The notes: generated by a model not told the origin, from the letters alone. Shown: positions 1 through 7,165, counted from the stretch's first letter. The stretch is 10,575 nt of DNA from Alphaproteobacteria bacterium (GCA_018665505.1 JABJCS010000504.1:1-10575); one strand, 5' to 3'. Numbers and translations are program-made.

Positions 1-576
1 CGCGTCGATTTGATTGAGTTGCAAGGTCTCCGATGGACTAGGATAGATCGAAACACAATGCATTATCGCAAAATCAACGCCGCGATGTGTGAAATGGCTG
101 TTTAAAGAATCAATCCCCGATAAGGTCATGCCTCCGGTGGAACACACCAAGGGCAACCCTGCCTCCGCTGCTTTCTCCACCAGTGGCCAATCTTCAGCGG
201 AACAACTGGCAATTTTGATAATGTCGAAGCCCATATCCACGATGATATCGACCGATTCCTCATCGAACGGCGTACACATCGTCATCAAGCCTTCTTCGCG
301 CGCCGCATCCACCAACATCTGATAGTCCGACCGTTCCATCCGAGTCGATTGGAAGCGCGGGATATGTTTGTTCTCCTGATTGCCGCGAAAGGCCGGATGG
401 ATAAACGTATCCAACTGTCGGAATTGGAATTTCATTGCGCCGCGAATGCCGTGTCTTCGAGCGACCTCGCCAATACCCGTGATGACCTTGAGGCCGTGCT
501 CGACACTACCTTGGTGATTGTTCGCCATGTCAAAGACGAACAGATCGGTGAAATCAAATCCGTCGAGTACGTTCAT
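1..576 (-). CDS. NeuB-family nonulosonic (sialic-like) acid synthase, partial (C-terminus outside window)
   Basis: The first 192 residues of a NeuB/SpsE-type synthase are visible; the reading frame runs open off the left edge. Enzymes of this family condense phosphoenolpyruvate with an N-acetylated hexosamine to give a 2-keto-3-deoxy nonulosonic acid in the cytoplasm. Family signatures seen: ANNHQG (18-23, the usual xNHxG), MKFQ (48-51), TPFDEES (102-108), IIKIAS (119-124), STGGM (146-150) and HCVSIYPSP (173-181). The metal-binding histidines of the TIM barrel's second half and any antifreeze-like SAF domain lie outside the window. Position 16, where the family usually has Glu (AEIG), is Asp (FDMA). 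The ATG at 576-574 is the first in-frame start; it lies 5 bases after the stop of the cytidylyltransferase gene, so the two are surely co-transcribed. Family is confident; the exact substrate (ManNAc, a bacillosamine derivative or another sugar) cannot be told. Confidence 0.88.
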   Translation of the reverse strand, partial: MNVLDGFDFTDLFVFDMANNHQGSVEHGLKVITGIGEVARRHGIRGAMKFQFRQLDTFIHPAFRGNQENKHIPRFQSTRMERSDYQMLVDAAREEGLMTMCTPFDEESVDIIVDMGFDIIKIASCSAEDWPLVEKAAEAGLPLVCSTGGMTLSGIDSLNSHFTHRGVDFAIMHCVSIYPSPSETLQLNQIDA

Positions 577-581
577 ATCAT

Positions 582-1307
582 CTATTCCGATTCTCCGGCG
601 TCGCGCCCGCGCATCACATATTCGACGAGATCAAGATCCCACTGTGTATCGATGCTAATGAAATTTTCTTCCAACACCAATGCTCCACTCTTGCGTCCTT
701 TGATACTACGTTGCTCCAATAGACACTCTCGGCTTATTGCATAAGCCACGCCATTTCTCAGATAGAGTTGATTAAGCTGCTGGCGTGCAATGATTATTCC
801 GCCATCTGAATTATCGTAATCGAAACTTCCGTCCGACGAATCGTAGGACAGCATCTTGAGAGGATGATTCTTCAGATCGATTGGCGACATCGTCCAGACC
901 GAATCCCAATTTCCGTCCACTAGCATGCGAATCGCGCTACTGACATGGCGGGCTTCGCGTTGCGGCGCCGTCGGCTGCAGCATCACGACAATATCGTAGC
1001 GCTCACTATCATTGGTCTCGGTTGCCCGCAGCGCATGCGTCAATACCTCCAAATCACCGATGCGGTCGCCAGAGATATTCTCCGGACGCAGAAATGGAAC
1101 GTCGAGCCCATGCGCTATGGCGACGGCCGCGATCTCCGCGTGATCGGTCGACACCACTGCACGGTCGATCTCCACAACTTGCGCAGCACAATCCCCTACT
1201 AGACCGACGAGCGGTATTCCCTGCAGATCGCGCAAGTTTTTTAGAGGCAAGCCCTTGCTCCCTCCGCGCGCCGGGACAATCGCAAGCACACGTTTCCCCT
1301 CTATCAT
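582..1307 (-). CDS. NeuA-type CMP-nonulosonic acid (acylneuraminate) cytidylyltransferase
   Basis: This 241-residue protein matches the CMP-sialic acid synthetase family, which couples CTP and a 2-keto-3-deoxy sugar acid to give the CMP-activated glycosyl donor. The nucleotide-binding signature IVPARGGSKGLPLKNL is at residues 10-25. STD (around 53), a RPENISGD segment (around 74-81), LQPTAPQR (around 110-117) and the C-terminal ISIDTQWDLD follow in the expected order. The length is that of the single-domain bacterial enzyme; there is no C-terminal phosphatase extension. Its ATG overlaps the stop of the upstream oxidoreductase gene in an ATGA (1307-1304), indicating translational coupling, and a NeuB-family synthase follows 5 bases downstream. 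That pairing makes a nonulosonic acid the likely substrate, rather than Kdo, whose KdsB enzyme differs. Which nonulosonic acid is unknown. Confidence 0.9.
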   Translation of the reverse strand: MIEGKRVLAIVPARGGSKGLPLKNLRDLQGIPLVGLVGDCAAQVVEIDRAVVSTDHAEIAAVAIAHGLDVPFLRPENISGDRIGDLEVLTHALRATETNDSERYDIVVMLQPTAPQREARHVSSAIRMLVDGNWDSVWTMSPIDLKNHPLKMLSYDSSDGSFDYDNSDGGIIIARQQLNQLYLRNGVAYAISRECLLEQRSIKGRKSGALVLEENFISIDTQWDLDLVEYVMRGRDAGESE

Positions 1308-2395
1308 CCAAGGGCCTCCAACGCGTATCCCCTTCCATAATCGATCGTCACGGCCTTACCGGATGCGGCGGAACGATGTGCCCCTGCGATCAACATCATA
1401 GTATCCAAACCGCGCCGCAAATCGATAGCCGATGCGACGATTCTACCATCAAGCAAATCGCCGATATGCCTCACCTCCGCAAGGAAATCATCGGTCCTCC
1501 GCGCAATGAACGTCTCTTCCTTCACCGCCTCTCCATCCACCCCAAAGCGCACAATATGATGCCCTGGTGCTCCCAGGTACTCCCATTCCACGAATCCGTT
1601 TTTACCTTGAATACGAGCCCATTTACGCGCCGGTTGCGTGACGACATCTTGGACGCATCGGCCGAGCAACCCAGTCTCGGTTCGCAAATTCATCGACATG
1701 AGTTGATCGTAATCAAGCGGTGCGTCGCGCACATAGTCCGCCGACGCCGAAATTTCTGTAACCCGGCCCGCGCCCACGACCAGCGCTAAGTGCTGCCACA
1801 TATTGAGGCCGTGCGAATGTTCGCCGGTGGCACCACCACCCCGATACCAAAATCCGAGATATGAGTCCTTAGGACCATCGAGCCATGGGTGCGCCCCGAA
1901 AATACCGCCCCAATGTTCGCGCGTCTCCACATCAATGGTCTTGATCGGCCCAATCGGCAGATCGCGCAATAACGCCTCCATTCGAAGAAATGCTTCACCC
2001 AGCAATAAATCATATCCGACCGTCAGATAAACGCCGTTCGCCTCGGCTTCCGCGATCATCGCATCAGCCTGTTCCAGCACCGGCGTACACACTGGTTTTT
2101 CCACGTGCACGAGTTTTGCGCCGGAACCAACCGCTTCCATGGCAATCGTCATATGAGCATCGGGCGGAGTTCCGATGAAGATGGCATCGTGGACACCAAC
2201 CGGTGCATCTTCGAGCAAATACAATGAAATCGCATCGTCCCACGCGCCGTAACGCTCTGGATAAATCGACCGCCGAGTACGTTCTAACGCCGCCGGATCG
2301 CGATCGCACAAATCGACCTTCCAGTCCAATGTCCTAGCGGCATTCGCAAGGTGGTTCCCAATCGAGCCCGCACCGATGATTTTAATGTGTCTCAT
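1304..2395 (-). CDS. Gfo/Idh/MocA-family NAD(P)-dependent sugar oxidoreductase
   Basis: This 363-residue protein has an N-terminal Rossmann fold with the dinucleotide-binding glycines in IIGAGSIGNH (6-15). The family EKP motif is at 99-101, its Lys being the usual catalytic residue. A C-terminal alpha/beta domain carries GGGATGEHSHG (187-197), which stands where many relatives have a GGGxxxDxGxHxxD motif; here the aspartate is missing but histidines 193 and 195 remain. Family members oxidise or reduce a hydroxyl or keto group on a sugar, nucleotide-sugar or inositol using NAD(P). It is coupled on both sides by ATGA overlaps: its start overlaps the methyltransferase stop (2395-2392), and its stop overlaps the cytidylyltransferase start. 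The context implies a step making or modifying the nonulosonic acid or its precursor. The substrate cannot be read from the sequence. Confidence 0.88.
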   Translation of the reverse strand: MRHIKIIGAGSIGNHLANAARTLDWKVDLCDRDPAALERTRRSIYPERYGAWDDAISLYLLEDAPVGVHDAIFIGTPPDAHMTIAMEAVGSGAKLVHVEKPVCTPVLEQADAMIAEAEANGVYLTVGYDLLLGEAFLRMEALLRDLPIGPIKTIDVETREHWGGIFGAHPWLDGPKDSYLGFWYRGGGATGEHSHGLNMWQHLALVVGAGRVTEISASADYVRDAPLDYDQLMSMNLRTETGLLGRCVQDVVTQPARKWARIQGKNGFVEWEYLGAPGHHIVRFGVDGEAVKEETFIARRTDDFLAEVRHIGDLLDGRIVASAIDLRRGLDTMMLIAGAHRSAASGKAVTIDYGRGYALEALG

Positions 2396-3219
2396 CTCGT
2401 CCCATCATGCTCGATAACATACAGAGCAGTCGCCCCTTCAAATTCATTATATTCTTTATTATCAGTTATATGTGATGTGTAGTTAATAAGGTACTCCATC
2501 ATATCTGAAACCCGATCGGTTGGTAATCCAGCGTCTCTCAAGGCATTGGGCAATCGTTTTTCGAAATCCACGATGAGGCGATCACCATTGCCCCGAGCGG
2601 CATCGAGAGACGACGTCGACACGACCTTCAACGACGCCTCTCCGCACCAAGACTCCAGATCCCAGGGATGGATGAAGTGGAGATCGGAGAGCGACATCGG
2701 TATATCAAAAAGCTTGGAGAGCGTCATCCAGACGATCCCCCTGAGGTTCATGAAATGTGGACACGTTACGACCAATTTTCCGTTCGGCTTCATATGTCGA
2801 GCCGCATGACGCAAGAAGGCTATGGGATCATCCATATGTTCAAGTGTGCCTAAGGTAACGATGCCATCGAAGGTCGCCGCCGGAGTGAAATCGAGAAAGT
2901 CACTGCAGATAAATTCAATCCCCCGGTCCGACGTCTCGGATGTCGCCAACCGTATGGCCTCTTTGGAATAATCCACCGCAACCACCCCTGCCGCCCCGGC
3001 ATCCCTTAATTTGCGGGCACAACGTCCCGTCCCGCATCCAATATCCAGTACATGCAGCCCGGTCCAATCGAATGCCTCCGCAACGGCGGTATCCGCTTCG
3101 GTTGCTTCCCAATTGCTGAAGACGTTTGCCGCGCCGGTGCGATAGGCTTCTTCATAAAATCCAAGCAGGTTCCGATTGGTTCCTTCGCCGGATTTGCTTT
3201 GTTTATCTTTCGGACTCAC
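2392..3219 (-). CDS. Class I SAM-dependent methyltransferase, first gene of the sugar operon
   Basis: This 275-residue cytoplasmic protein has a methyltransferase core. Motif I is LDIGCGTG (58-65), the ribose-binding acidic loop is VDYSKEAI (82-89), ICSDFLDF is at 104-111, and TLEHMDDP (125-132) is typical of the Ubi/Methyltransf_11/25 type. A C-terminal part of about 100 residues without obvious motifs probably forms the acceptor-specific cap. The start is a GTG at 3219-3217; no ATG lies in frame nearby, and the ribosome binding site is weak (AGG about 13 bases upstream). It leads the operon and overlaps the oxidoreductase gene by ATGA, so O- or N-methylation of the sugar or its precursor is plausible but inferred. 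The last ~35 codons are strikingly AT-rich compared with the rest. Family sure, acceptor unknown. Confidence 0.87.
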   Translation of the reverse strand: MSPKDKQSKSGEGTNRNLLGFYEEAYRTGAANVFSNWEATEADTAVAEAFDWTGLHVLDIGCGTGRCARKLRDAGAAGVVAVDYSKEAIRLATSETSDRGIEFICSDFLDFTPAATFDGIVTLGTLEHMDDPIAFLRHAARHMKPNGKLVVTCPHFMNLRGIVWMTLSKLFDIPMSLSDLHFIHPWDLESWCGEASLKVVSTSSLDAARGNGDRLIVDFEKRLPNALRDAGLPTDRVSDMMEYLINYTSHITDNKEYNEFEGATALYVIEHDGTR

Positions 3220-3267
3220 GGGCGCTCGATTACCTGTTCCAACATAGGCACATTCAATAACAAAACG

Positions 3268-3297
3268 ATCATAGCGGTTTTCCTGTGCATGGATCAG
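3268..3297 (-). promoter_or_regulatory. Candidate sigma-70-type promoter of the sugar operon
   Basis: On the minus strand a -10-like TATGAT (3273-3268, one mismatch to TATAAT) follows a weak -35-like CTGATC (3297-3292) at an 18-base spacing. It would start transcription about 40 bases before the GTG of the methyltransferase gene. The -35 box matches only half of the consensus, so this is a candidate only. Confidence 0.3.
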
Positions 3298-3475
3298 ACA
3301 AAATCGACGAAAAACTTCCTAATCGATCACTTGAATGAGTACAGCCTTACCGCGACGATATGCGCGGATGGCGGCTCGCGAAAGCTTGATATAAAGCTGT
3401 CACCAAATCTGTAATCACGGCGAATATTAGCGTGCATTTTCGCCTCTCATCGCGCCGCGATACTTTGCTATTTGC

Positions 3476-3495
3476 GGTAAATATGTGCATATACC
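3476..3495. promoter_or_regulatory. Imperfect palindrome, possible operator
   Basis: The 20-base segment reads GGTAaAT-atgtgc-ATaTACC, with six of seven outer positions symmetric. It also contains the inner perfect dyad ATATG-TG-CATAT (3481-3492). It lies about 60 bases upstream of the dehydratase start, where a repressor or activator would bind. No regulator gene is in the window. Operator function is inferred from position and symmetry alone. Confidence 0.3.
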
Positions 3496-3540
3496 CGCGC
3501 GTTCACCGAATTCTACCGTCGAGTTCGGCCAAGGATGATG

Positions 3541-3546
3541 AAGGAG
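3541..3546 (+). promoter_or_regulatory. Ribosome binding site fixing a GTG start
   Basis: AAGGAG lies 9 bases before the GTG at 3556. It is a near-perfect Shine-Dalgarno sequence and decides the start of the dehydratase gene despite the non-ATG codon. Confidence 0.75.
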
Positions 3547-3555
3547 ACCTAAAAA

Positions 3556-5415
3556 GTGCGAAACTCTAAGACCGTATTGATCGATAGAAACCCTGGGCGG
3601 AGTGCACAAACTATAGGAATTGCCCGGGAACTCGGCACGGACATTGATCTTATTCATGAACCGTCCGTCGGTGTGGTGGGTAACAAAGGCGATTCGCAAT
3701 GTTACCTAGGTGTCCAACGCAAGGTCGAAATCATCCATGACCGGTTGCGCAGCCGAATCGGTAGCGAATCCGGTCAACTGAGAATGCGCTTGGTTCAGCC
3801 GGAATACACTGTCGCCACATCGGACGGTATGCGCAACGGCACAAAGGAGATGCGCTACTCCCTGATCGGGCGCGAAGTCACACACGACACGATTTGCGAG
3901 CACTTAAGCGCCAGCGGCCTTGAAGGCACCATCGCAGTTGTGGCGTGCGACAAGCCTCCTGTGGGAACCTTGGCAGCAGTCCTGGAACATAATCGCCCGG
4001 CGGTAATCATGTCGGATGGCCCGATTCGCCCTGGCTTCGACGAAGTCACGAATGAGCGGATCGATATCATCTCCGGCTTCCAAGCCGCCGGAAACGAAGA
4101 CGAAGAGATGAAAGAACGGATTGCCTGCGCGGCCTGCCCTGGATATGGCAGCTGTGGCGGCATGTTCACCTACAATACGATGCAAACATTCATCGCGGTC
4201 GTCGGTCTTCAGCCGCTACACATGGTGTCCCCCTCGTCGGACGATGAACGCCGTACCAAGAATTTCCCCGACGAACTTATCGATATCTTGAGTAAGATGG
4301 TTGCTACCGGCCTCAACCCTCGTGACATCGTCTCCCGTGATTCCATCCGCAACGCGATGATTGTCGCGATGTCGGTCGGTGGATCCACAAACGTGATGTT
4401 GCACGCACCAGAAATAGCGCGCGCCGCCGGTTATAAGAGTTTTAGCGACGACATCATGTCACCTGAAGAATTCAATCATTTGTCCGAGAATATCGTCCCG
4501 GTTCTGGTTGACGCTCGCCCTTTCGGTAATTACTCGATGGTTGATATAGACGAGAAAGGCGGCATCCAGGTTATCGTGAAGGAATTGTTGGACGCTGGCC
4601 TCCTCAATGGTGACACCATGACCTGCACCGGTGAGACGCTTGCGCAACAGATTGCGCGGCTAAATCCACCTGCGCCCGATGGTACGGTCATTTACAGTGT
4701 TGAGAACCCCTATAAGCCGACGGGAGGATTGCGCGTCCTTGGCGGGAATCTCTCGCCGGAATACAGCGCGGTGCTGAAGCTCGCCGGCGTCGAGGGCGGA
4801 TTGGACGACAACATCTTCATCGGCAAAGCCAAGGTTTTCGATTCGGAAGAAGACCTGCTGGACACGCTCGAACACAGTCCTGGCAAATTTGAAAACCATG
4901 ACATGATCATCGTGCGCTACGAAGGACCAAGCGGCGCGCCAGGTATGCCGGAAATGCTCGATTCGACGTCGCGTATCACAACACTATGCCGTGAGCGCGA
5001 GATAGTCGTGGCGCTGATGACGGATGCCAGATTTTCCGGTGGTTCCGTTGGCCTTGTTATCGGTCATGTCGGACCGGAAGCGGCACTTGGCGGTCCAATC
5101 GCTTTCGTCGAGGAAGGTGACGAAATTATAGTCGACCTCAACGCAAATGAACTCAATTGCACACCTCTTTCCGATCCGGAGGTACTCCGCACCCGGAAGG
5201 CCGCTTGGGAGAAAGTCGTCAGCGATAACGGCGGCGAGCACCCCTCGGTCGGTAACGCCGACACCCGGTTACTGAATCGTATGCGCCGCTCAGCGGTCTC
5301 GGCGGTTTATGGCGCGGGTATGCATTCCGATCGCGTGCTTTGGGTCAGCGAACCGCGTGAACCGGTTATCACGTCATTCGTGCCGACCAACAAATTCCGT
5401 TCGGCGGACGCCTAA
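3556..5415 (+). CDS. IlvD/EDD-family iron-sulfur dehydratase
   Basis: This 619-residue protein belongs to the dihydroxy-acid / 6-phosphogluconate / sugar-acid dehydratase family, which removes water from 2,3-dihydroxy acids to give 2-keto-3-deoxy acids. The three expected cluster cysteines are in place: C49 (GDSQC), C131 (ACDK) and C200 (GSCGGM), suggesting a [2Fe-2S] type. Also seen are the metal ligand SDG (D90), D132-K133 (the Lys is normally carbamylated), GGSTN (274-278), GMPEML (462-467) and TDARFSGGS (488-496, with the catalytic Ser), then GHVGPEAA. The N-terminal region is divergent: the usual DGxxxGHxGM is DGMRNGTKEM. The length is normal and the frame intact. The GTG start is set by AAGGAG 9 bases upstream. 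It is divergent from the sugar operon and overlaps the next, convergent gene by 4 bases. Branched-chain IlvD is unlikely given the divergence; a sugar-acid dehydratase is more likely, substrate unknown. Confidence 0.88.
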   Translation: MRNSKTVLIDRNPGRSAQTIGIARELGTDIDLIHEPSVGVVGNKGDSQCYLGVQRKVEIIHDRLRSRIGSESGQLRMRLVQPEYTVATSDGMRNGTKEMRYSLIGREVTHDTICEHLSASGLEGTIAVVACDKPPVGTLAAVLEHNRPAVIMSDGPIRPGFDEVTNERIDIISGFQAAGNEDEEMKERIACAACPGYGSCGGMFTYNTMQTFIAVVGLQPLHMVSPSSDDERRTKNFPDELIDILSKMVATGLNPRDIVSRDSIRNAMIVAMSVGGSTNVMLHAPEIARAAGYKSFSDDIMSPEEFNHLSENIVPVLVDARPFGNYSMVDIDEKGGIQVIVKELLDAGLLNGDTMTCTGETLAQQIARLNPPAPDGTVIYSVENPYKPTGGLRVLGGNLSPEYSAVLKLAGVEGGLDDNIFIGKAKVFDSEEDLLDTLEHSPGKFENHDMIIVRYEGPSGAPGMPEMLDSTSRITTLCREREIVVALMTDARFSGGSVGLVIGHVGPEAALGGPIAFVEEGDEIIVDLNANELNCTPLSDPEVLRTRKAAWEKVVSDNGGEHPSVGNADTRLLNRMRRSAVSAVYGAGMHSDRVLWVSEPREPVITSFVPTNKFRSADA

Positions 5416-6257
5416 AAATACTGCTGAACGGCGTTTTGGCCGGCTATCACGGTCGTCTCGCTAACAAAGCGCACTGAACGGTCCGGTCGCGCGCGTTTGC
5501 GCGCCGCCGCCGTGACAGTTTCCCAAGCCTTCTCCCGATCCGCTTCGGGACAATGCGCAATGTTTTTATCCAGAGACGACCGCTCACGACGATATTGCAC
5601 GTACTCTTCTGCTGATTTGAAATCGTAGACGACGCTCACAGTCTGGCTCTCGACATTGGAGAACCCGGCCCTGGCAAACTCTTGCTCCAAAGCATCCCGA
5701 TCCGATAGCGCGAATGGCGTCCCCTTTCCCGTGGGGATCGGTGGCAGCCCTAGCGACTCCATTAGGACCGTATTGGTTAGGGTTTGCACCTCGGCACGTT
5801 CCGGCGGCCCCCAGACAATGGCCGCGAAACATCCCCCCGGTCTCAACAATCCTCGCAACGAAGACAAGGTCGCAACCAAGTCTTCGGCAAACATCAATCC
5901 CCAACGGCAGATTCCCGCATCGAAACCAGCCTCTTCGACCGCGATATCGTTAAAATTGACCTTTGCGAAAGAGACATTGGGCAATTCCAGCTCGGCCATA
6001 TAGCCGCGGGCAAACTCAAGCATTGCATCGGCGCCATCGGTCGCCAGGACCTGTCCTGTCGGCCCTACACGGCGTGCACAGGCCGCTGCCGTGTCGCCAA
6101 GCCCGGTGGCAAAGTCGATAACGCGGTCGCCCGATTGTATGCCCGCCATATCGAGCATCGTTTCCGTCGCTGTTCGCGCCGCATTCTCGGAAATCGGCTG
6201 CCATTTCTTCCATCCGGCAGCGGTCGAGTTCCAATCCCGTTTTTGAGTTTGTGACAT
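5412..6257 (-). CDS. Class I SAM-dependent methyltransferase (UbiE/Methyltransf_11 type)
   Basis: This 281-residue protein carries motif I as VIDFATGLGDTA (46-57), an acidic loop ATDGADAMLEFA (72-83), and a post-motif segment ICRWGLMFAEDL followed by LLRPGGCFAAIVWG. These are typical of small-molecule methyltransferases related to UbiE. The C-terminal third (YVQYRRERSS and onward) resembles the cap of related uncharacterised enzymes. There is no signal peptide or membrane segment. The ATG at 6257 is preceded by AAAGG at a rather long distance (about 12 bases). Its stop overlaps the stop of the convergent dehydratase by 4 bases, and it is divergent from the enoyl-CoA hydratase-like gene 99 bases away. 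The acceptor is not predictable; a lipid, quinone-like or other small molecule is possible. Confidence 0.83.
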   Translation of the reverse strand: MSQTQKRDWNSTAAGWKKWQPISENAARTATETMLDMAGIQSGDRVIDFATGLGDTAAACARRVGPTGQVLATDGADAMLEFARGYMAELELPNVSFAKVNFNDIAVEEAGFDAGICRWGLMFAEDLVATLSSLRGLLRPGGCFAAIVWGPPERAEVQTLTNTVLMESLGLPPIPTGKGTPFALSDRDALEQEFARAGFSNVESQTVSVVYDFKSAEEYVQYRRERSSLDKNIAHCPEADREKAWETVTAAARKRARPDRSVRFVSETTVIAGQNAVQQYF

Positions 6258-6276
6258 ATCAAGATGCTACCTTTCC

Positions 6277-6305
6277 ATTGTCGCTTTCACAATCGAGCGT
6301 ATGTG
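6277..6305 (+). promoter_or_regulatory. Weak candidate promoter with overlapping inverted repeat
   Basis: TTGTCG (6278-6283) and TATGTG (6300-6305) at a 16-base spacing could drive the enoyl-CoA hydratase-like gene. An inverted repeat, ATTGT-N7-ACAAT (6277-6293), overlaps the -35 box in the divergent gap. Both boxes match the consensus only in part. Confidence 0.22.
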
Positions 6306-6340
6306 GTTAGTTCCTCTCCAATGAAATTCACAAGATACTC

Positions 6341-6346
6341 AGGGAG
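6341..6346 (+). promoter_or_regulatory. Ribosome binding site choosing the ATG at 6357
   Basis: AGGGAG lies 10 bases before the ATG at 6357. It supports that start over the in-frame ATGs at 6264 and 6321, whose extra N-terminal residues do not resemble the family. Confidence 0.7.
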
Positions 6347-6356
6347 CGCTACTGCC

Positions 6357-7130
6357 ATGGCTGGAAGTCAGATCGAAATCGTCGTCGAAAATTACGTCGC
6401 CGTCGTCACGATGAATAATCCACCTGTCAACGCACAGGGTCAGGAATTCCACAATGATATGATGTCGGCCATGGATGAAATTAGCGACCGGGACGACATT
6501 CGCGTCGCGGTTCTGACGGGTGCTGGGAAATGCTTTTCCGCAGGTGCTGATTTGAAGGCCAAGGCCGAGCGAACGGGGGCACCCGGTGAAGCATGGCAAC
6601 ATAACCGGCGCGCTCGCGAATGTTTCCACTCCATCGTGGAGTGCCGAAAGCCGATTATCGGCGCGATAAACGGTCCAGCCCTTGGCGCTGGTCTCGCCAT
6701 TGTCGCGTCCTGCGACATCCTTGTAGCATCGGAAAATGCCAGTCTCGGGTTGCCTGAAATCAACGTAGGTCTGCTTGGTGGCGGGCGGCATGCCATGCGG
6801 CTTTTCGGACATTCTAAAACCCGGCGCATGATGCTGACCGGCCAACGGATTGGCGGCTCCGAGCTATTCCGACTCGGCATCGTCGAAGCTTGCGTTCCAA
6901 CGGATGAATTAATGGAAGCCGCGATGAAAATCGCCCGAGAAATAGCGTCAAAAAGCCCACCAGCAATACTTCTCGCCAAGCATGCGCTGAATACGATAGA
7001 GGAAATGAGTTTGCGGGACGGTTACCGCTTCGAACAGAACATGACCGTCGAAGTCGGGAAGACAGAGGATGCCGCCGAGGCGACACAAGCATTTCTGGAA
7101 AAAAGAGAACCGGTCTTTAAGGGACGTTAA
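6357..7130 (+). CDS. Enoyl-CoA hydratase/isomerase (crotonase) family protein
   Basis: This 257-residue protein has the usual length of a single-domain crotonase, acting on acyl-CoA thioesters in the cytoplasm. The oxyanion-hole segments are FSAGADLK (60-67) and NGPALGAG (105-112). The second catalytic glutamate is in LPEINVG (E134). At the position of the first catalytic glutamate (E144 of the rat hydratase), the sequence ALGAGLAIVASCD has Ala114. Enzymes keeping only the second Glu include enoyl-CoA isomerases, so the reaction may not be simple hydration. An open frame extends upstream to 6264, but AGGGAG 10 bases before 6357 and the family length favour the later start. It is divergent from a methyltransferase gene and convergent with popZ. 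Substrate unknown. Confidence 0.88.
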   Translation: MAGSQIEIVVENYVAVVTMNNPPVNAQGQEFHNDMMSAMDEISDRDDIRVAVLTGAGKCFSAGADLKAKAERTGAPGEAWQHNRRARECFHSIVECRKPIIGAINGPALGAGLAIVASCDILVASENASLGLPEINVGLLGGGRHAMRLFGHSKTRRMMLTGQRIGGSELFRLGIVEACVPTDELMEAAMKIAREIASKSPPAILLAKHALNTIEEMSLRDGYRFEQNMTVEVGKTEDAAEATQAFLEKREPVFKGR

Positions 7131-7165
7131 ATGAGAAATGCGATACGCTGTCGCGAGCGCGGACC

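Larger units (their letters stand above)
3220..3555. other. Divergent intergenic region between the sugar operon and the dehydratase gene
   Basis: These 336 bases separate two genes transcribed away from each other. I find no convincing gene here: the short open frames lack a ribosome binding site and any recognisable protein. The left third carries a candidate minus-strand promoter for the sugar operon. The right part carries an imperfect palindrome and a strong ribosome binding site for the dehydratase. The size leaves room for two promoters and regulator binding. Confidence 0.6.

Noticed and set aside
1022..1789. Long plus-strand open frame (255 codons) over the cytidylyltransferase and oxidoreductase genes
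   Set aside because: It lies antisense to two clearly recognised genes, and its composition, rich in Arg, His and Pro, is typical of a shadow frame.
3427..3699. Minus-strand open frame of 90 codons spanning the control region and the dehydratase start
   Set aside because: It overlaps the palindrome, the ribosome binding site and the dehydratase N-terminus, and its peptide resembles nothing known to me.
5656..6254. Overlapping plus-strand open frames opposite the second methyltransferase
   Set aside because: The conserved methyltransferase motifs are on the minus strand; these frames show no recognisable protein.
6339..6979. Two minus-strand open frames of 168 and 179 codons opposite the crotonase gene
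   Set aside because: They are antisense to a conserved gene, with no family motifs and no ribosome binding sites.
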